From: Periplaneta americana
Lineage: Eukaryota; Arthropoda; Insecta; Blattodea; Blattidae
Assembly: GCF_040183065.1 (NCBI RefSeq)
Contig: NC_091127.1
Span: 26,648,391-26,712,390 of the forward strand
Length of the DNA stretch: 64,000 nucleotides
Direction: 5' to 3'
Part shown: in pieces, positions 22,656 to 32,503 of the stretch
How positions within the stretch are numbered: the first letter of the stretch is position 1
Layout of the letters: every line of letters begins with the position of its first letter
Made by a program: the position numbers and the translations under genes
Notes under the pieces: model-generated
Told to the model about the DNA's origin: nothing
Database searches by the model: none
What the model saw: only the letters and a program-made list of their open reading frames with translations

Positions 22656-23460
22656 TGTGCGAGATCGTGCGTATTTGCTTGTTTTCCGCACAGAACCAAT
22701 ACGCGGTAAGTGTGAAATACCACATTCAGTATTCCCAACGTAACACACATAACAATTTCCCTCTTCTTACCGCTTAAGCGCGATATTCATTTTACTGCTT
22801 TAGGCTTTTAACATATTTTTAGAGACGTTCAATATAGTAATAATTATAAATTGGAAACTTACCACTGCAATGTTAATTGTTGTTTTTAAATATTTGCAAA
22901 AATTGAGTAAAGTCTACTACTCCACGAAACTTATTGCATTCCTGTAACAAATAACATTAAGGAAGCCGTGAAAAAATCAACTAGATTCCAGTTGCCGATG
23001 TTATTACTGCAATATGTTATATAAATAATATTGTTAAAATATTAAAATGAAAAATAAATCATTACATAACCTTACCGTTTGTTTTAAGTTCGCATTTATA
23101 GACTGGGGGAAAAAAAAGACAGACGTAATATATCACGGCCTGCTGGAGTATAGTAAACACAGAAAACATTTTATAGCAACAATGTTGAAGAAAGATATTT
23201 TCGTGTTCTGAAGTTGCCGTCATTAAACAGAAACCAACATGGAGATTTCATTGCAACTAATTAGAAATTCGTCTTTCAGGTATGTAATAAACGATCTTCG
23301 CACAAAATAATGTACGATACACGAGCGGTATGTTTGTTTTCATGTTCTCGGAAATTAAAAAAGCTCAACTACGTTTCGCTTTTTCAATCTTTTCCTCGAC
23401 CATAAAAACGTCAACATACCGCTCTTTTAATGTATATTACTATTAATATTATCCTCACAT
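22656..23460. other. No recognised gene
   Basis: AT-rich, with nothing identified. Confidence 0.5.
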
Positions 23461-23463
23461 TCA

Positions 23464-23783
23464 CGTCTCAGCCTCCCCAAAGGTATTTTTCCCTCGGGCT
23501 CTTTATACTTTCTCTTCTGTAGGGGCGTAAGCATTTAAAACTATGATATCGCACCATCTATCCGTAAGTAGCGAATACAATAATTATTTTATTTTTTTAT
23601 AAATATAATACGCATGTGCCTAATTGGTTATTGTTGTTCCCTTTCCCACAGTACAACAAGTAATCTCCTATTTGTGATATGCCATCTAACCTAACCTCCT
23701 GTACTTCCACAAAGTCTATTCTATATCTAGCTAATTCTTTTGCTACTAATGTTATCCCTCCTGCGCTATAAAGGCTCGTAACA
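23464..23783 (-). pseudogene. RTE-like LINE fragments: APE endonuclease start and G-R-P tail
   Basis: Minus strand 23783 to about 23630 reads NVTSLYSAGGITLVAKELAR then DFVEVQEVRLDG, matching the first block of APE-type LINE endonucleases (N-xRSLY.., VQE metal-binding region). About 100 bases further on the same strand, 23520-23464 encodes a PEGKIPLGRLRR-like piece from the C-terminal end. So the copy has lost nearly everything between its two ends. Confidence 0.6.
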
Positions 23784-23815
23784 TTTCAAGTAAGAAATCT
23801 CATAACCTTATCCCT

Positions 23816-24215
23816 TTGAGAAAGAAACAGTAAGATATTAAAATAGAAAATGACACAAAAAGCAAAAGAATGAAAGGGTAAAACGGAAGAGAAAACAAAG
23901 AATAACAGACAGCAATGGTAAACAGAAACAAAGACAGCAAAAGATATGAAAGAAACAAATGAAGAAAGGGGATGGCAAAAATAAGAACAGAAAGGAATTA
24001 AAAAAGAAAGAAGAAATAAAAAGCCTAGAAAGGGAAACAAAAAAGATGAAATGTTAAAAACGAAAGGCAGAAATAAATTACGAAAAAAAAAATAGATGGC
24101 AAAGGAAAGTACAGAAACAAAAAGCCGGAAAAAGAAAGAACGAAAAGAGTCTGATAGAAAATTAAGGAATGAAAACAGAACAAATGAAACAACATCAAAG
24201 AAAGATAGCGTGAGT
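23816..24215. repeat. ~400-base purine-rich (A/G) strand-asymmetric tract
   Basis: The + strand is dominated by A and G with few C or T (many AAAGAAAGA, GAAACAAA blocks). The minus-strand open frames across it are low-complexity F/S/L readings and should not be taken as genes. It is followed directly by a (GTGA)n microsatellite. Confidence 0.75.
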
Positions 24216-24242
24216 GAGTGAGTGAGTGAGTGAGTGAGTGAG
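24210..24242. repeat. (GTGA)n microsatellite
   Basis: About eight GTGA units. Confidence 0.95.
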
Positions 24243-24369
24243 GTAAGAAATACATGTTATTTTAAGAAAGCAGTAATTCATTTTCATTAAAAAAATAATT
24301 GTTATTTTGTTATCCAGTCTGCTCTCAAAAAAACTGAAAAGTTAGAATTTATAGAACAATTACATTACC

Positions 24370-24810
24370 GGTTGTTATGTATTGTTGTGAAACTTGGACT
24401 CTCACTTTGAGAGAGGAACAGATGTTAAATGTGTCTGAGAATAAGATGTTTAGGAAAATATCAGGGGCTAAAAGAGATGAAGTTACAGGAAAATGGAGAA
24501 AGTTACACAACACAGAACTGCATGCATTGTATTCTTCACCTAACACAATTAGGAACATTAAATCCACATGTTTGAGATGGACAGGGCATGTAACATGTAT
24601 GGGCGAATCCAGAAATGCATATGGAATGTTAGTTGGAAGGCTGGAGAGGGGGGAAACCTTTGGGGAGGCTGAGACGTAGATGGGAGGATAATATTAAAAT
24701 GGATTTCAGGGAGCTGGGATGTGATGGTAGGGACTGGATTAATCTTGCTAAGGATAGGGACCGATGGCGAGCTTATGTGACGGCGGTAATGAACTTCCGG
24801 GTTCTCTAAA
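24370..24810 (+). pseudogene. RTE/BovB-like LINE ORF C-terminus, copy 3
   Basis: From 24377 it reads MYCCETWTLTLREEQMLNVS, LHNTELHALYSSPNTIRNIK and GHVTCMGESRNAYGML. It shifts frame in a G run near 24650 and continues as RWEDNIKMDFRELGCDGRDW to the terminal MNFRVL and stop. It carries a slightly longer N-side than copy 1 and a different frameshift, so it decayed independently. Confidence 0.8.
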
Positions 24811-26627
24811 AGTCGTACCGGTAAGTAAATCGTTATTCTTGCAGTTAAAACATTCCAAATCGGTCCAACATTTTACAAATGTGGGCCTAAATTTTTAATC
24901 TACATCATCATCAGCAGATTTGGGTGAAGGTACGAAGATTTTCGAAAACAACTTAACACAAACTGTCCATAACAGACTAGTTCATCGTTTATACTTTATG
25001 TGTATGGCAATAATTCCGCAAGAACGCTATGTAAATACCGGTAGAAATCAAAATATCAGTACTGTACTCCAACCACGAGAAAGCCTCGAGGAAATGAAAC
25101 GAAGGGGGGTGATGCTGTGAATGAATGTTGATGTCATAAGGTCACACACGTGGGTACTCGTACCTCTATTGGCTATCTCTCAAAGCACAAACCATAACAC
25201 TGATATACACATTTTTATACTATCCCAGTTACAAAATTAGATCACTGTTAATCTCCTGGTCTTTTAATCCCTCCATACAGGAAATAACATATGCAGGAGA
25301 GCGCATGATTTTTAAACTGACGTTATAACTCTAATATTATCTATCTACTTCACTCCAATAGATGACGCAATAGTAAGCACATTCCTTTCACGGTTTATCT
25401 CCTGGTTGGAGAACAGTATGAAACATAACGCAGAACCTATTTTTGCACCGAAAGTCCCATAGAATTTGCTGATAACTAGTGATGAAAATAAATCAATACA
25501 GTTATACCTAAATGGTATAAACATGCAATACGTTTGGCACTACGTAGTTTAACAAGTCGCGTATAATTAACCTGTGCTGCTGTAAGAAAAGGTGGGAAAT
25601 GAAAACAAGAGATAATACAAGAGATCTGGACCAGTTTCAATAGGCTGGGTGCGTGGCCTCCGCGGAACGTATCTCTAAAATTAACCCTCAATTCGCATTC
25701 TTGAACGCGAACCCCCGGGCGCTACGAGAACAGCGTGAGAAATATCCAGCATTAAGCTCTACGAGATGCACAGCTGCTGCCCATTAATTTCATACTCGTA
25801 CTTCGCTTCATAAACTGAATTTATTGTTACAATCCTGTCAAATGTGCGATTCCTACGAAGAATCTGAGATACATATACTGCACATGAGGCATAACAACGA
25901 CCGAACGTATATCGAAATTTAATTTAATATTCCGTACTGCTGTAAGGGAGAATTTAATGTTAAAGATATATCAAGTTTTAAATCATATCTATAACAGAGC
26001 GAAGGACACTAAAACAGGAAACTTCGAAGAAACAGAATTAAAATTTAATTATCTACTATCCAAAGTCAGCTGTTACGGAAATCAATATGAGATAAGAGAA
26101 CTAATAAATGTGTTTATCTGTATGTAAAAATGATAGATCGTAACTTAAAAAGGTACGAATTCTAAAATTTCGTCAAGCGATAGCAATTCTGGCTGAATGT
26201 GGATGTAAGAATTGTCTTTAAGAACATTATAAAATACATAAATAAGCTGTATAATGTGATTTCTAAGAGCTATACAGTCTATTGCTAGATGAGAAATGTA
26301 ATATTGCAATGACAAAGTATATGTGACGTAAACAAAAGCAGATCTAATTAAAAAGATCGTGAAACAACAACTAAAAGAAGTTAACTAGTAAAAGAAATAG
26401 TAACACGGCATCACTAAACAATGAAGTATTGAAAGCATTAGAAAAACCTAGTAACAAGAGAATCCTCCAAAATCATCAAATCTAATCTCTTAAGAAGTCA
26501 TATTATGTGGTAGAGTTGTAAATGAAAAAGTTTAAATAAAATAAGGCTGAAAATACGAACCAACAGGCACAAAAAGTAGACAGGCACCAAGGTAACTTAA
26601 AACCTAGAACCTTTAAACCTATATATA
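24811..26627. other. No recognised gene
   Basis: About 1.8 kb in which I recognise no domain, RNA or element end. There are TACCGGTA octamers at 24816 and 25036. Confidence 0.5.
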
Positions 26628-27176
26628 ATTGAAGGGCTCAGAGCCAAAGGCGTCTAACCCACAATTACAAAATGAGTAACTAAGAGTTGATATTAAGAGG
26701 ATCCTGACAAAAATGATTGGTTTCACAATTTATTTTAATTGGTCTACATTGAATGGGCGGCCGGGTAGCTCAGTTGGTAGAGCAGCTGGCTACGGACTGG
26801 AAGGTCCGGGGTTCGATCCCAGGTGGTGACAGGATTTTTTCTCGTTGCCAAACTTTCAGAACGGCCCCGAGGTTCACTCAGCCTCCTATAAAATTGAGTA
26901 CCGGAAAGACCCGGGGGTAAAAGGCGGTCAGAGCGTGGTGCCGACCACACCACCTCATTCTAGTGCCGAGGTCATGGAAAGCATGGGGCTCTACCTCCAT
27001 GCCCCCCAAGTGCCTTCATGGCAAGTTACGGGGATACCTTTACCTTTCTTTACCTACATTGAATAAATACAAGAAAATATGAATCTATAACAACAATGTA
27101 TAGTTTTGAAAAAAGGCTTAATAATAAACAATTCAAAATTGTTGGTTGGTCGCCTTTGGCTCTGAGCTCTTCAATT
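26628..27176. mobile_element. Inverted-repeat element (26-base ends) carrying a nested SINE
   Basis: The outer 26 bases at 26628-26653 (centre GGGCTCAGAGCCAAAGGCG) and 27151-27176 (CGCCTTTGGCTCTGAGCTC) are inverted repeats with one mismatch. The span between them is explained by ordinary AT-rich sequence plus the SINE at 26755-27053. A small MITE with a later SINE insertion is the simplest reading. Confidence 0.6.
26755..27053 (+). mobile_element. tRNA-derived SINE with 11-base target duplication
   Basis: CTACATTGAAT flanks it (26744-26754, 27054-27064). The head is very tRNA-like: GGGTAGCTCAGTTGGTAGAG and GGTCCGGGGTTCGATCCC. The body contains CCCGAGGTTCACTCAGCCTC and GAGTACCGGAAAGACCC and ends in a (CTTTAC)n-like stretch. 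A decayed inverse copy is at 29190-29370. It is a SINE rather than a tRNA gene because the tRNA-like part continues into the body and the whole unit carries the duplication. Confidence 0.9.
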
Positions 27177-27194
27177 AAGTCGTGGTCTGGTAGA

Positions 27195-27270
27195 GTTCGT
27201 CGATAGCTCAGTCGGTAGAGAGTTGACGCGCTCAGTTAAAGGTCCCGGATTCGATGCCCGATCCCAGAAC
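27195..27270 (+). mobile_element. tRNA-like SINE head 1 (pseudo-tRNA)
   Basis: GATAGCTCAGTCGGTAGAG and GGTCCCGGATTCGATGCCC give A and B boxes with correct spacing, preceded by GTGGTCTGGTAGAGTTC. The acceptor ends do not pair convincingly and no discrete anticodon arm can be drawn, so a working tRNA is unlikely. Confidence 0.5.
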
Positions 27271-27451
27271 AATTTTTTCCTTTAAATTATTCCATCAGCT
27301 TTACAGGGAGCTATAACTGAAAGCCAGATTTGTATAATACACGAACAGAAAACCACAAATTTAAATCACACAGAAAATGTGTACTCAATATTGGGTCTCT
27401 GACGTTTTGTCAATCCACTTGATGTATGTGGATAAAAAATGAAATAAGTGA

Positions 27452-27530
27452 GCCGCGGTCTGGTAGAATTCCTGGGTAGCTCAGTCGGTAGAGCGTTGGC
27501 GCGCTCAGCCAAAGGTCCCAGGTTCGTATT
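27452..27530 (+). mobile_element. tRNA-like SINE head 2 (pseudo-tRNA)
   Basis: Preceded by the same GCGGTCTGGTAGAATTC leader as head 1, then GGGTAGCTCAGTCGGTAGAG and GGTCCCAGGTTCG, where the B box breaks off. It is a second truncated copy of the same head about 260 bases downstream. Confidence 0.5.
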
Positions 27531-28065
27531 TAAATAATTTTACGTAATATACACATAAATATACAAACACACACAAACACACACAAAGGCGACACAGACA
27601 CACGTGTAAGACGTGAAAACAATGTACTGTAGGCCTATTTTAATTTTATAGTAGTTCACAGAAATCTATGTAGTTGTCCAATAACCCTTTAAACTACAGA
27701 AGCCATTCCGTGTATTTGAGATAATCTGATAGAGCAATAGCAGAATGGCAGGAAAAAGAAAGATACGCGTATGAAACGTGTCCGACAGCCAAGGTCAACC
27801 ACAAATCTCGTAGGATATCCGGGGACAGAAATCCGACTTCTCTACTAAGAAGCTATGAAATGAGTCACGATTGAGTCTTTTAATCTGCTGCTATGATACC
27901 TTTGGCTAAACTAAATATATAAAATGGACGTAAATGAATGTATTTTGATACAAAACAAATACAAAATGAATTGATATGCGTTTCAGTTCTTAGACATATT
28001 CTAAAACTGCAGTGCATTTCACATAGGTACATTATTATTATCATAAACAACAATCACCTTTCCGA
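27531..28065. other. No recognised gene
   Basis: Contains a short (CA)n-like stretch near 27570 and one TAGGCCTA octamer. Nothing else is recognised. Confidence 0.5.
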
Positions 28066-28439
28066 TTCATTTAAAACTTTAACTTATGGAGTGCCACAAG
28101 GCTCAACTTCAGGGCCTCTTTTTATAATTTTCGTACTAGGCCTACATGATTCCTTTATTATTTGTTGACAATTAAAAAACTTCTCGTAGACTACAATAAA
28201 AAATACTTTGACTATCAACTTCTCCAATGTGACATGTATGCGTTGCAAAAAGATCTGAAAAGAATAACATAAAAATTGAGTTTTCCAAAACAAATGTTTT
28301 AAACCTTTACGAGGAAAATTACCGCTTTCAAATTCTTTTATAATTCAATTCAAAAACAAATTAACAGAATGGGTTCTGTTCAAGTTCTTGGAGTATTCTT
28401 TGGCAGTGAAAGTCACTTTTACAAGCATGTAGATTTCAA

Positions 28440-28557
28440 TTTTTTTTATTTTATTCGGTTATTTTACGACGCTGTATCAACATTTAGGTTATTTAGCGTC
28501 TGAATGAAATGAAAGTGATAATGCCGGTGAAATGAGTCCGGGGTCCAGCACCGAAAG
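28440..28557 (-). mobile_element. SINE fragment with 11-base target duplication inside the LINE
   Basis: GTAGATTTCAA flanks it (28429-28439, 28558-28568). The body (TTATTTTACGACGCTGTATC, then AATGAGTCCGGGGTCC) matches the 3' part of the SINE at 19124 without the tRNA head. Removing it rejoins the LINE frame around HVDFKDS. Confidence 0.85.
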
Positions 28558-28711
28558 GTAGATTTCAAAGACAGTGCGGTTTTGAACTCCTGATCACGAG
28601 CGTTTGCTCATACAGGTGTAGATTCTTTAATTTATATTTGTTTTATGTATATAATAGTTTTTATTGTATCTTAGGCTATGTAGTTTTGTGGGTTTTTATT
28701 GTAATAATTGT

Positions 28712-28713
<2 letters not shown>

Positions 28714-28751
<38 letters not shown>
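28714..28751. repeat. (AT)n microsatellite
   Basis: About 19 AT units within the decayed LINE. Confidence 0.95.
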
Positions 28752-28754
<3 letters not shown>

Positions 28755-28904
28755 CATAATTACAAAAAGCATGTTTGGTCTACTGTATATAACAGTATCT
28801 TACTCTTTCTCTACTCTCGATTCACTTTCAACACTTTACTTCGGATTGATGAGATCGAAACTCGAACATGCATCTGCAGGCCGCAATCATGGTTTAATTT
28901 TTAA

Positions 28905-29145
28905 ATTGGATTATTTTACGACGCTTTATCAACTGCTATATGGTAATCCGGCGTCTGAATGAGATGGTGATAATGCCAGCGAAATTAGTGCACCGAAAGT
29001 TACCCAGCATATGCTCTTAATGGTTTGTGGGGAAAGCTCGAAAATAACTTCAAGCAGGTAACTTGTCCCAAACAGGATTTGAACCCGGGCCCGCTCGTTT
29101 GACTGTCAGACATGCTGTTACCCCACAGGGTGGACCGCAATTGTT
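28905..29145 (-). mobile_element. SINE, minus orientation, nested in the LINE
   Basis: Same family as 19124: GATTATTTTACGACGCTTTA at the left, AAAGTTACCCAGCATATGC in the middle, and a minus-strand head with GGGTTCAAATCC at about 29075-29095. CCGCAAT occurs just left and right of the insert and may be a short duplication. Confidence 0.75.
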
Positions 29146-29189
29146 ACAATTAAATGTAAGGTAAATGTATCATCTTTACATGCCATTAA

Positions 29190-29370
29190 GGAGTTTGGGG
29201 GGGGGGGTACGGAGGTAGAACCCCTGGAAAGACCCGATACTCAATTTGATAGGAGGCTGAGTGAACCTCGGGGCTATTCTGGAAGTTTTATCAATTAGAA
29301 CAATCCCGTCACCATCAGAGATTGAACACGGAACCTCCCAATCAGTAGCAAATTGCTCTTACAACAACTA
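29190..29370 (-). mobile_element. Decayed copy of the 26.75-kb SINE, minus orientation
   Basis: On the minus strand it carries TGGTGACGGGATTG, CCCGAGGTTCACTCAGCCTC and AATTGAGTATCGGGTC, the same order as in the SINE at 26755. The tRNA head is only partly recognisable. Confidence 0.7.
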
Positions 29371-29726
29371 ACTCTGCTAAATTATAAATCCAATGAAAAT
29401 TCATTATTGTCATGTTCGTATACCGCTGGATTTCTGCCCAGTGACTCCAAGAAAGGTTATGAAAAAAGCTAATTCAAGTAACACCGTCTATATTTCCGAC
29501 GTCATGATCTTGATGCTATGTTTTCATTCAAGATCCTTAAAGGTAATGCGAAGCTTTCATTAAAATTGTGGGTTTCCGTGTTCCTACGACAGGTATAAGA
29601 AGAGACAATCTTTTCTACAACAGAAATTTTAAATCTCTTTTCCCGGTCTCAAACGCATTAAAGCCGCTATATTTGGGTAATAATGTGATCAATTTACCTT
29701 ATAAATTTAGAATTTGAATTAGGGCC

Positions 29727-29762
<36 letters not shown>
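29727..29762. repeat. (TTA)n tract at the LINE 3' end
   Basis: About 12 TTA units directly after the decayed LINE, possibly seeded by its tail. Confidence 0.9.
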
Positions 29763-31305
29763 CATTCTTGTACTGACCTATTATTGCCTAAGCACTCTTG
29801 ATTAGCACATTAATATTAATAAGAAATAACAAATATTATCATTATCATCAAAATGCGAGCAGCTTTGAATGATGATTTGTGGAAGCCTAAGTTTATAAGC
29901 TGCCAATTTAGCGTGTGTTGTTTCAGAAGGACATATTACCGGTACCGATTTTAATTTATCGGAGGCCTACATTGTTTCTCTGAAGTATCGCTTGAAAAAA
30001 ATAGTCTTGGCAACCTCACTAGAGGAACAAAAAAACCTCGGTGTACTAGGTACTATCTATCAATGTCATCATATAACATTATTGGTAAGGTTACTATGAG
30101 TGTAGGTTACAGGCTTGACTCACTAATTATTAAAATAATGACACGTTATGTTACATTGTAAACAAGTTCAACACGGTAAGTACAGACGCTTAAAATAATC
30201 TACAGACTTCAAGATCGTCTATTCTATTCCAGGTGGTGAATTTCAGATCTCTTCTATTAAAGCGGTTTGCAACTCGAGGCCCAAATGTCATATTTAAAAA
30301 TCAGTAATTAGTATAACAACTGTTCAACTTTCGCGTCGAGTTGAATATGTCATAACACAAAGAAAAGATGTGGGATAGATAAGAGACAAATAAAATATAT
30401 TGTTGTCGAAATCACCAGTTGCTTGCCCAGCAAACGTCTCAAAGTTTTAAATTTTTATTTGTTATTATTTTAACTTCCGCAGGAGTACAAAGAAGAGCAT
30501 GCATGGATACCAAGTATCTAAAACCGATTTAGACAAAAATATTTATTTAAAGCCACCTTATTTCAATGTAACACCATAGAATAATCCAATAAATCTGTTG
30601 CAAAACAAACGCACAACAATAAAATTATTCGAGACAGCTGCTACGTAACAATAGGAATCGCTCATGTCACTATCGACTTTTTTCTCAAGTATATTTCAGG
30701 AGAAAATATCAATCGTTCACGGTGAATAATTAACACGTTAATCTAATATCTATAATTGGTAATATAAATTATTGTAAATTCAAGAGAAGTACAGTATGTT
30801 AATCACACACAATATTGTCATCCAACTGTCACAAAACAAGTTCCGAAGAAAGTGATCACGATCATCAAAGAGAATAATAATAATAATTCAGGTACCGTAT
30901 TTAATAGAATGGAAAAAAAAATTATATGAAGAGTTTATATTAAAGATTCAGTAATACAAATTAACTAAATTAATTCCTACTACTTTTAAAAATAATGTAA
31001 GCTTAAACGTCAATCATTTCAAAAACACAGCACTATAATGCTACCGGTAACAAAATATTTTTTTTACTAATGTTCACACGTGTGTCAAAAATCAATTTAC
31101 TGATACTCTTTCAGCTTGGCATATTTAGTACTTACACAGAGTTTTTTTTATAAACTTTGTGTTATAGTCTTACGTTATGTCAATTATTTACATCTGTTAT
31201 TGACGATATAACGGGACGACCTCCACATGTGAATATTTGGATAACGATACAATTTCTAATGCAAAACAATTTAGTACAGGAAAGTTCAAGATCGCTTGCA
31301 CTCAC
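29763..31305. other. No recognised gene
   Basis: About 1.5 kb of AT-rich sequence. It would be the start of intron 1 of the minus-strand gene whose first exon ends at 31306. TACCGGTA occurs at 29937 and 31042. Confidence 0.5.
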
Positions 31306-31399
31306 CTAGTCTGTCGGATAATACATATTCTGTTTTGATAACACGTAAAAGCACAAAGAAAACACAGCACCATACTTTCCACTCCCCAACACTCGCCAT
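31306..31399 (-). CDS. Candidate first coding exon of a divergent secreted/lysosomal protein
   Basis: Minus strand: ATG at 31399 in a good context (GAAAGATGG) opens 31 codons plus one base, closed by a strong donor CTAG|GTGAGT at 31305. The peptide starts MASVGEWKVW, continues with a hydrophobic core CCVFFVLLRVI and a polar stretch TEYVLSDRL, the shape of a cleavable signal peptide. The end, YVLSDRL plus a codon starting with G, is reminiscent of the start of mature galactocerebrosidase (YVLDDSDGLG...), but seven residues cannot prove this. No second exon was found to the left. TGACGTAA lies about 80 bases upstream of the ATG. Confidence 0.5.
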
Positions 31400-32392
31400 C
31401 TTTCACAACAAACTGAAGTTACTTACTGACTGGTCGCTCGAGGTCGCTCACATCGCTATCCCCTCTCTATGCGTCGTGACGTAATAAAATCAAATGGCGC
31501 CGTTTTATGAACGGGCGACACGCGGTGATGATACGGAAATGTAAAATAAGGAAGGCAACAATTGAATAGCATAAAAACAATAGTTTTATATTTTACTAAA
31601 ATATAAATGATTTCATAAAGAAAATAAATATTTGTACTTCCATGTGAACGCAATTGCCAGTTGTAGAGCGCATGAACATAGCCTACAAGTTTTTGTTAAA
31701 TCAATATCCGCCATTTTTAAACATTCAAGTACAAGTTTCTAAGTGTCAGAAGCGAATTTTAAGCAATTTTGAAGAATTAGAAGCTAATAACTGACGAAGT
31801 GGATTTTTAATATTAATAATTTGAGGTTAAGGTTTCAGAAAAGTCTATCAAACTTAAACTGTCTTAATTTGGTAACTGAACTTCACAATTACCGGTACAT
31901 GTTTCAAATCAACACCAGTTGAAACACGTTTAATATTAGGCCCTAATATTTCTATTATTTCATTATTTTTAACATTGTACAATACTTTAAACATTACTCA
32001 CCCAAATATAGCCAATTCATTACTTCAAATAACATTAACAAGTTTTGCAACAATCAAAATAATATTACTATGGAAGTCGACCGTGCATATGGGCATTTTT
32101 GATAATGATTCATATTTCCTGAAGTAACAAAATCATATTGTTGTTCATGATAACAGTCGAGTTTTTCCATTTCTTCTCGTCCATTTTCATTCAATTACAA
32201 TCCCCTCTGTCGCGTAAAGCTGAGATTTAAATAGGAACATGTGTCTGTTTACGTTCGTAATATTTATTTCTCATTAGCATAAAAATAATGAGTAGAAAAT
32301 GGTTTTCAATTACTTGAGAAATGTAATTAATATAATAATTGTATTTACTTAATATTTGAACTTAGATTCGCCAGATTGATAAAATATTCATC
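31400..32392. promoter_or_regulatory. Putative bidirectional promoter between Cfap206 and the divergent exon
   Basis: About 1 kb separates two divergent ATGs. The part nearest the minus-strand exon (31430-31530) is richer in CpG than its surroundings and holds TGACGTAA (31477-31484, CRE/ATF-like) and AAATGGCGCCG. AACATTTTTAAACATTC and a CCGCCATTTTT block (about 31708-31718, YY1-like on the minus strand) lie further right. I searched by eye for an RFX X-box expected near a ciliary gene and saw only half-sites, such as GGTAAC at 31871. No TATA box can be assigned. Confidence 0.4.
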
Positions 32393-32503
32393 ATGTTGAA
32401 AGCCATCGAGACAGAGAATGTAATCAAGAATATAATTCGAGAAATAACCAGAGAGTGTGCATCACGAGGAGTAAACATTTCTGATAACTGCGCTGCATAT
32501 ATG
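32393..32503 (+). CDS. Cfap206: Cfap206 exon 1 (residues 1-37)
   Basis: Begins at ATG 32393 and ends ..AAYM with donor GTAAGA at 32504, phase 0. It encodes the conserved VIKNIIREI helix. No other in-frame ATG precedes it that would fit the family N-terminus. Confidence 0.93.

Larger units (their letters stand above)
28070..29720 (+). mobile_element. Decayed jockey/CR1-type LINE broken by SINE insertions
   Basis: RT pieces occur in the right order on the + strand: LTYGVPQGSTSGPLFIIFVL (28078-28137, RT motif GVPQGS), a VQVLGVFFGSESHFYKHVDF block (28376-28440, equivalent of YLGV..D..L), TLYFGLMRSKLEHASAGRN (about 28830-28885, equivalent of L..SLVRSKLEYAS) and a terminal FKILKGNAKL..RRDNLFYNRN region with frame changes (29500-29690). 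It ends in a (TTA)n tail. SINEs at 28440, 28905 and 29190 account for the gaps. Confidence 0.7.

Noticed and set aside
23786..24255. Two phenylalanine-rich minus-strand open frames resembling membrane proteins
   Set aside because: They are readings of the purine-rich tract and GTGA microsatellite, with no domain and extreme composition.
26755..26830. Functional tRNA gene
   Set aside because: A and B boxes are excellent, but the unit continues into a SINE body and carries an 11-base target duplication.
27195..27530. Two tRNA genes
   Set aside because: Acceptor stems do not pair and one copy breaks off at the B box; they fit SINE heads.
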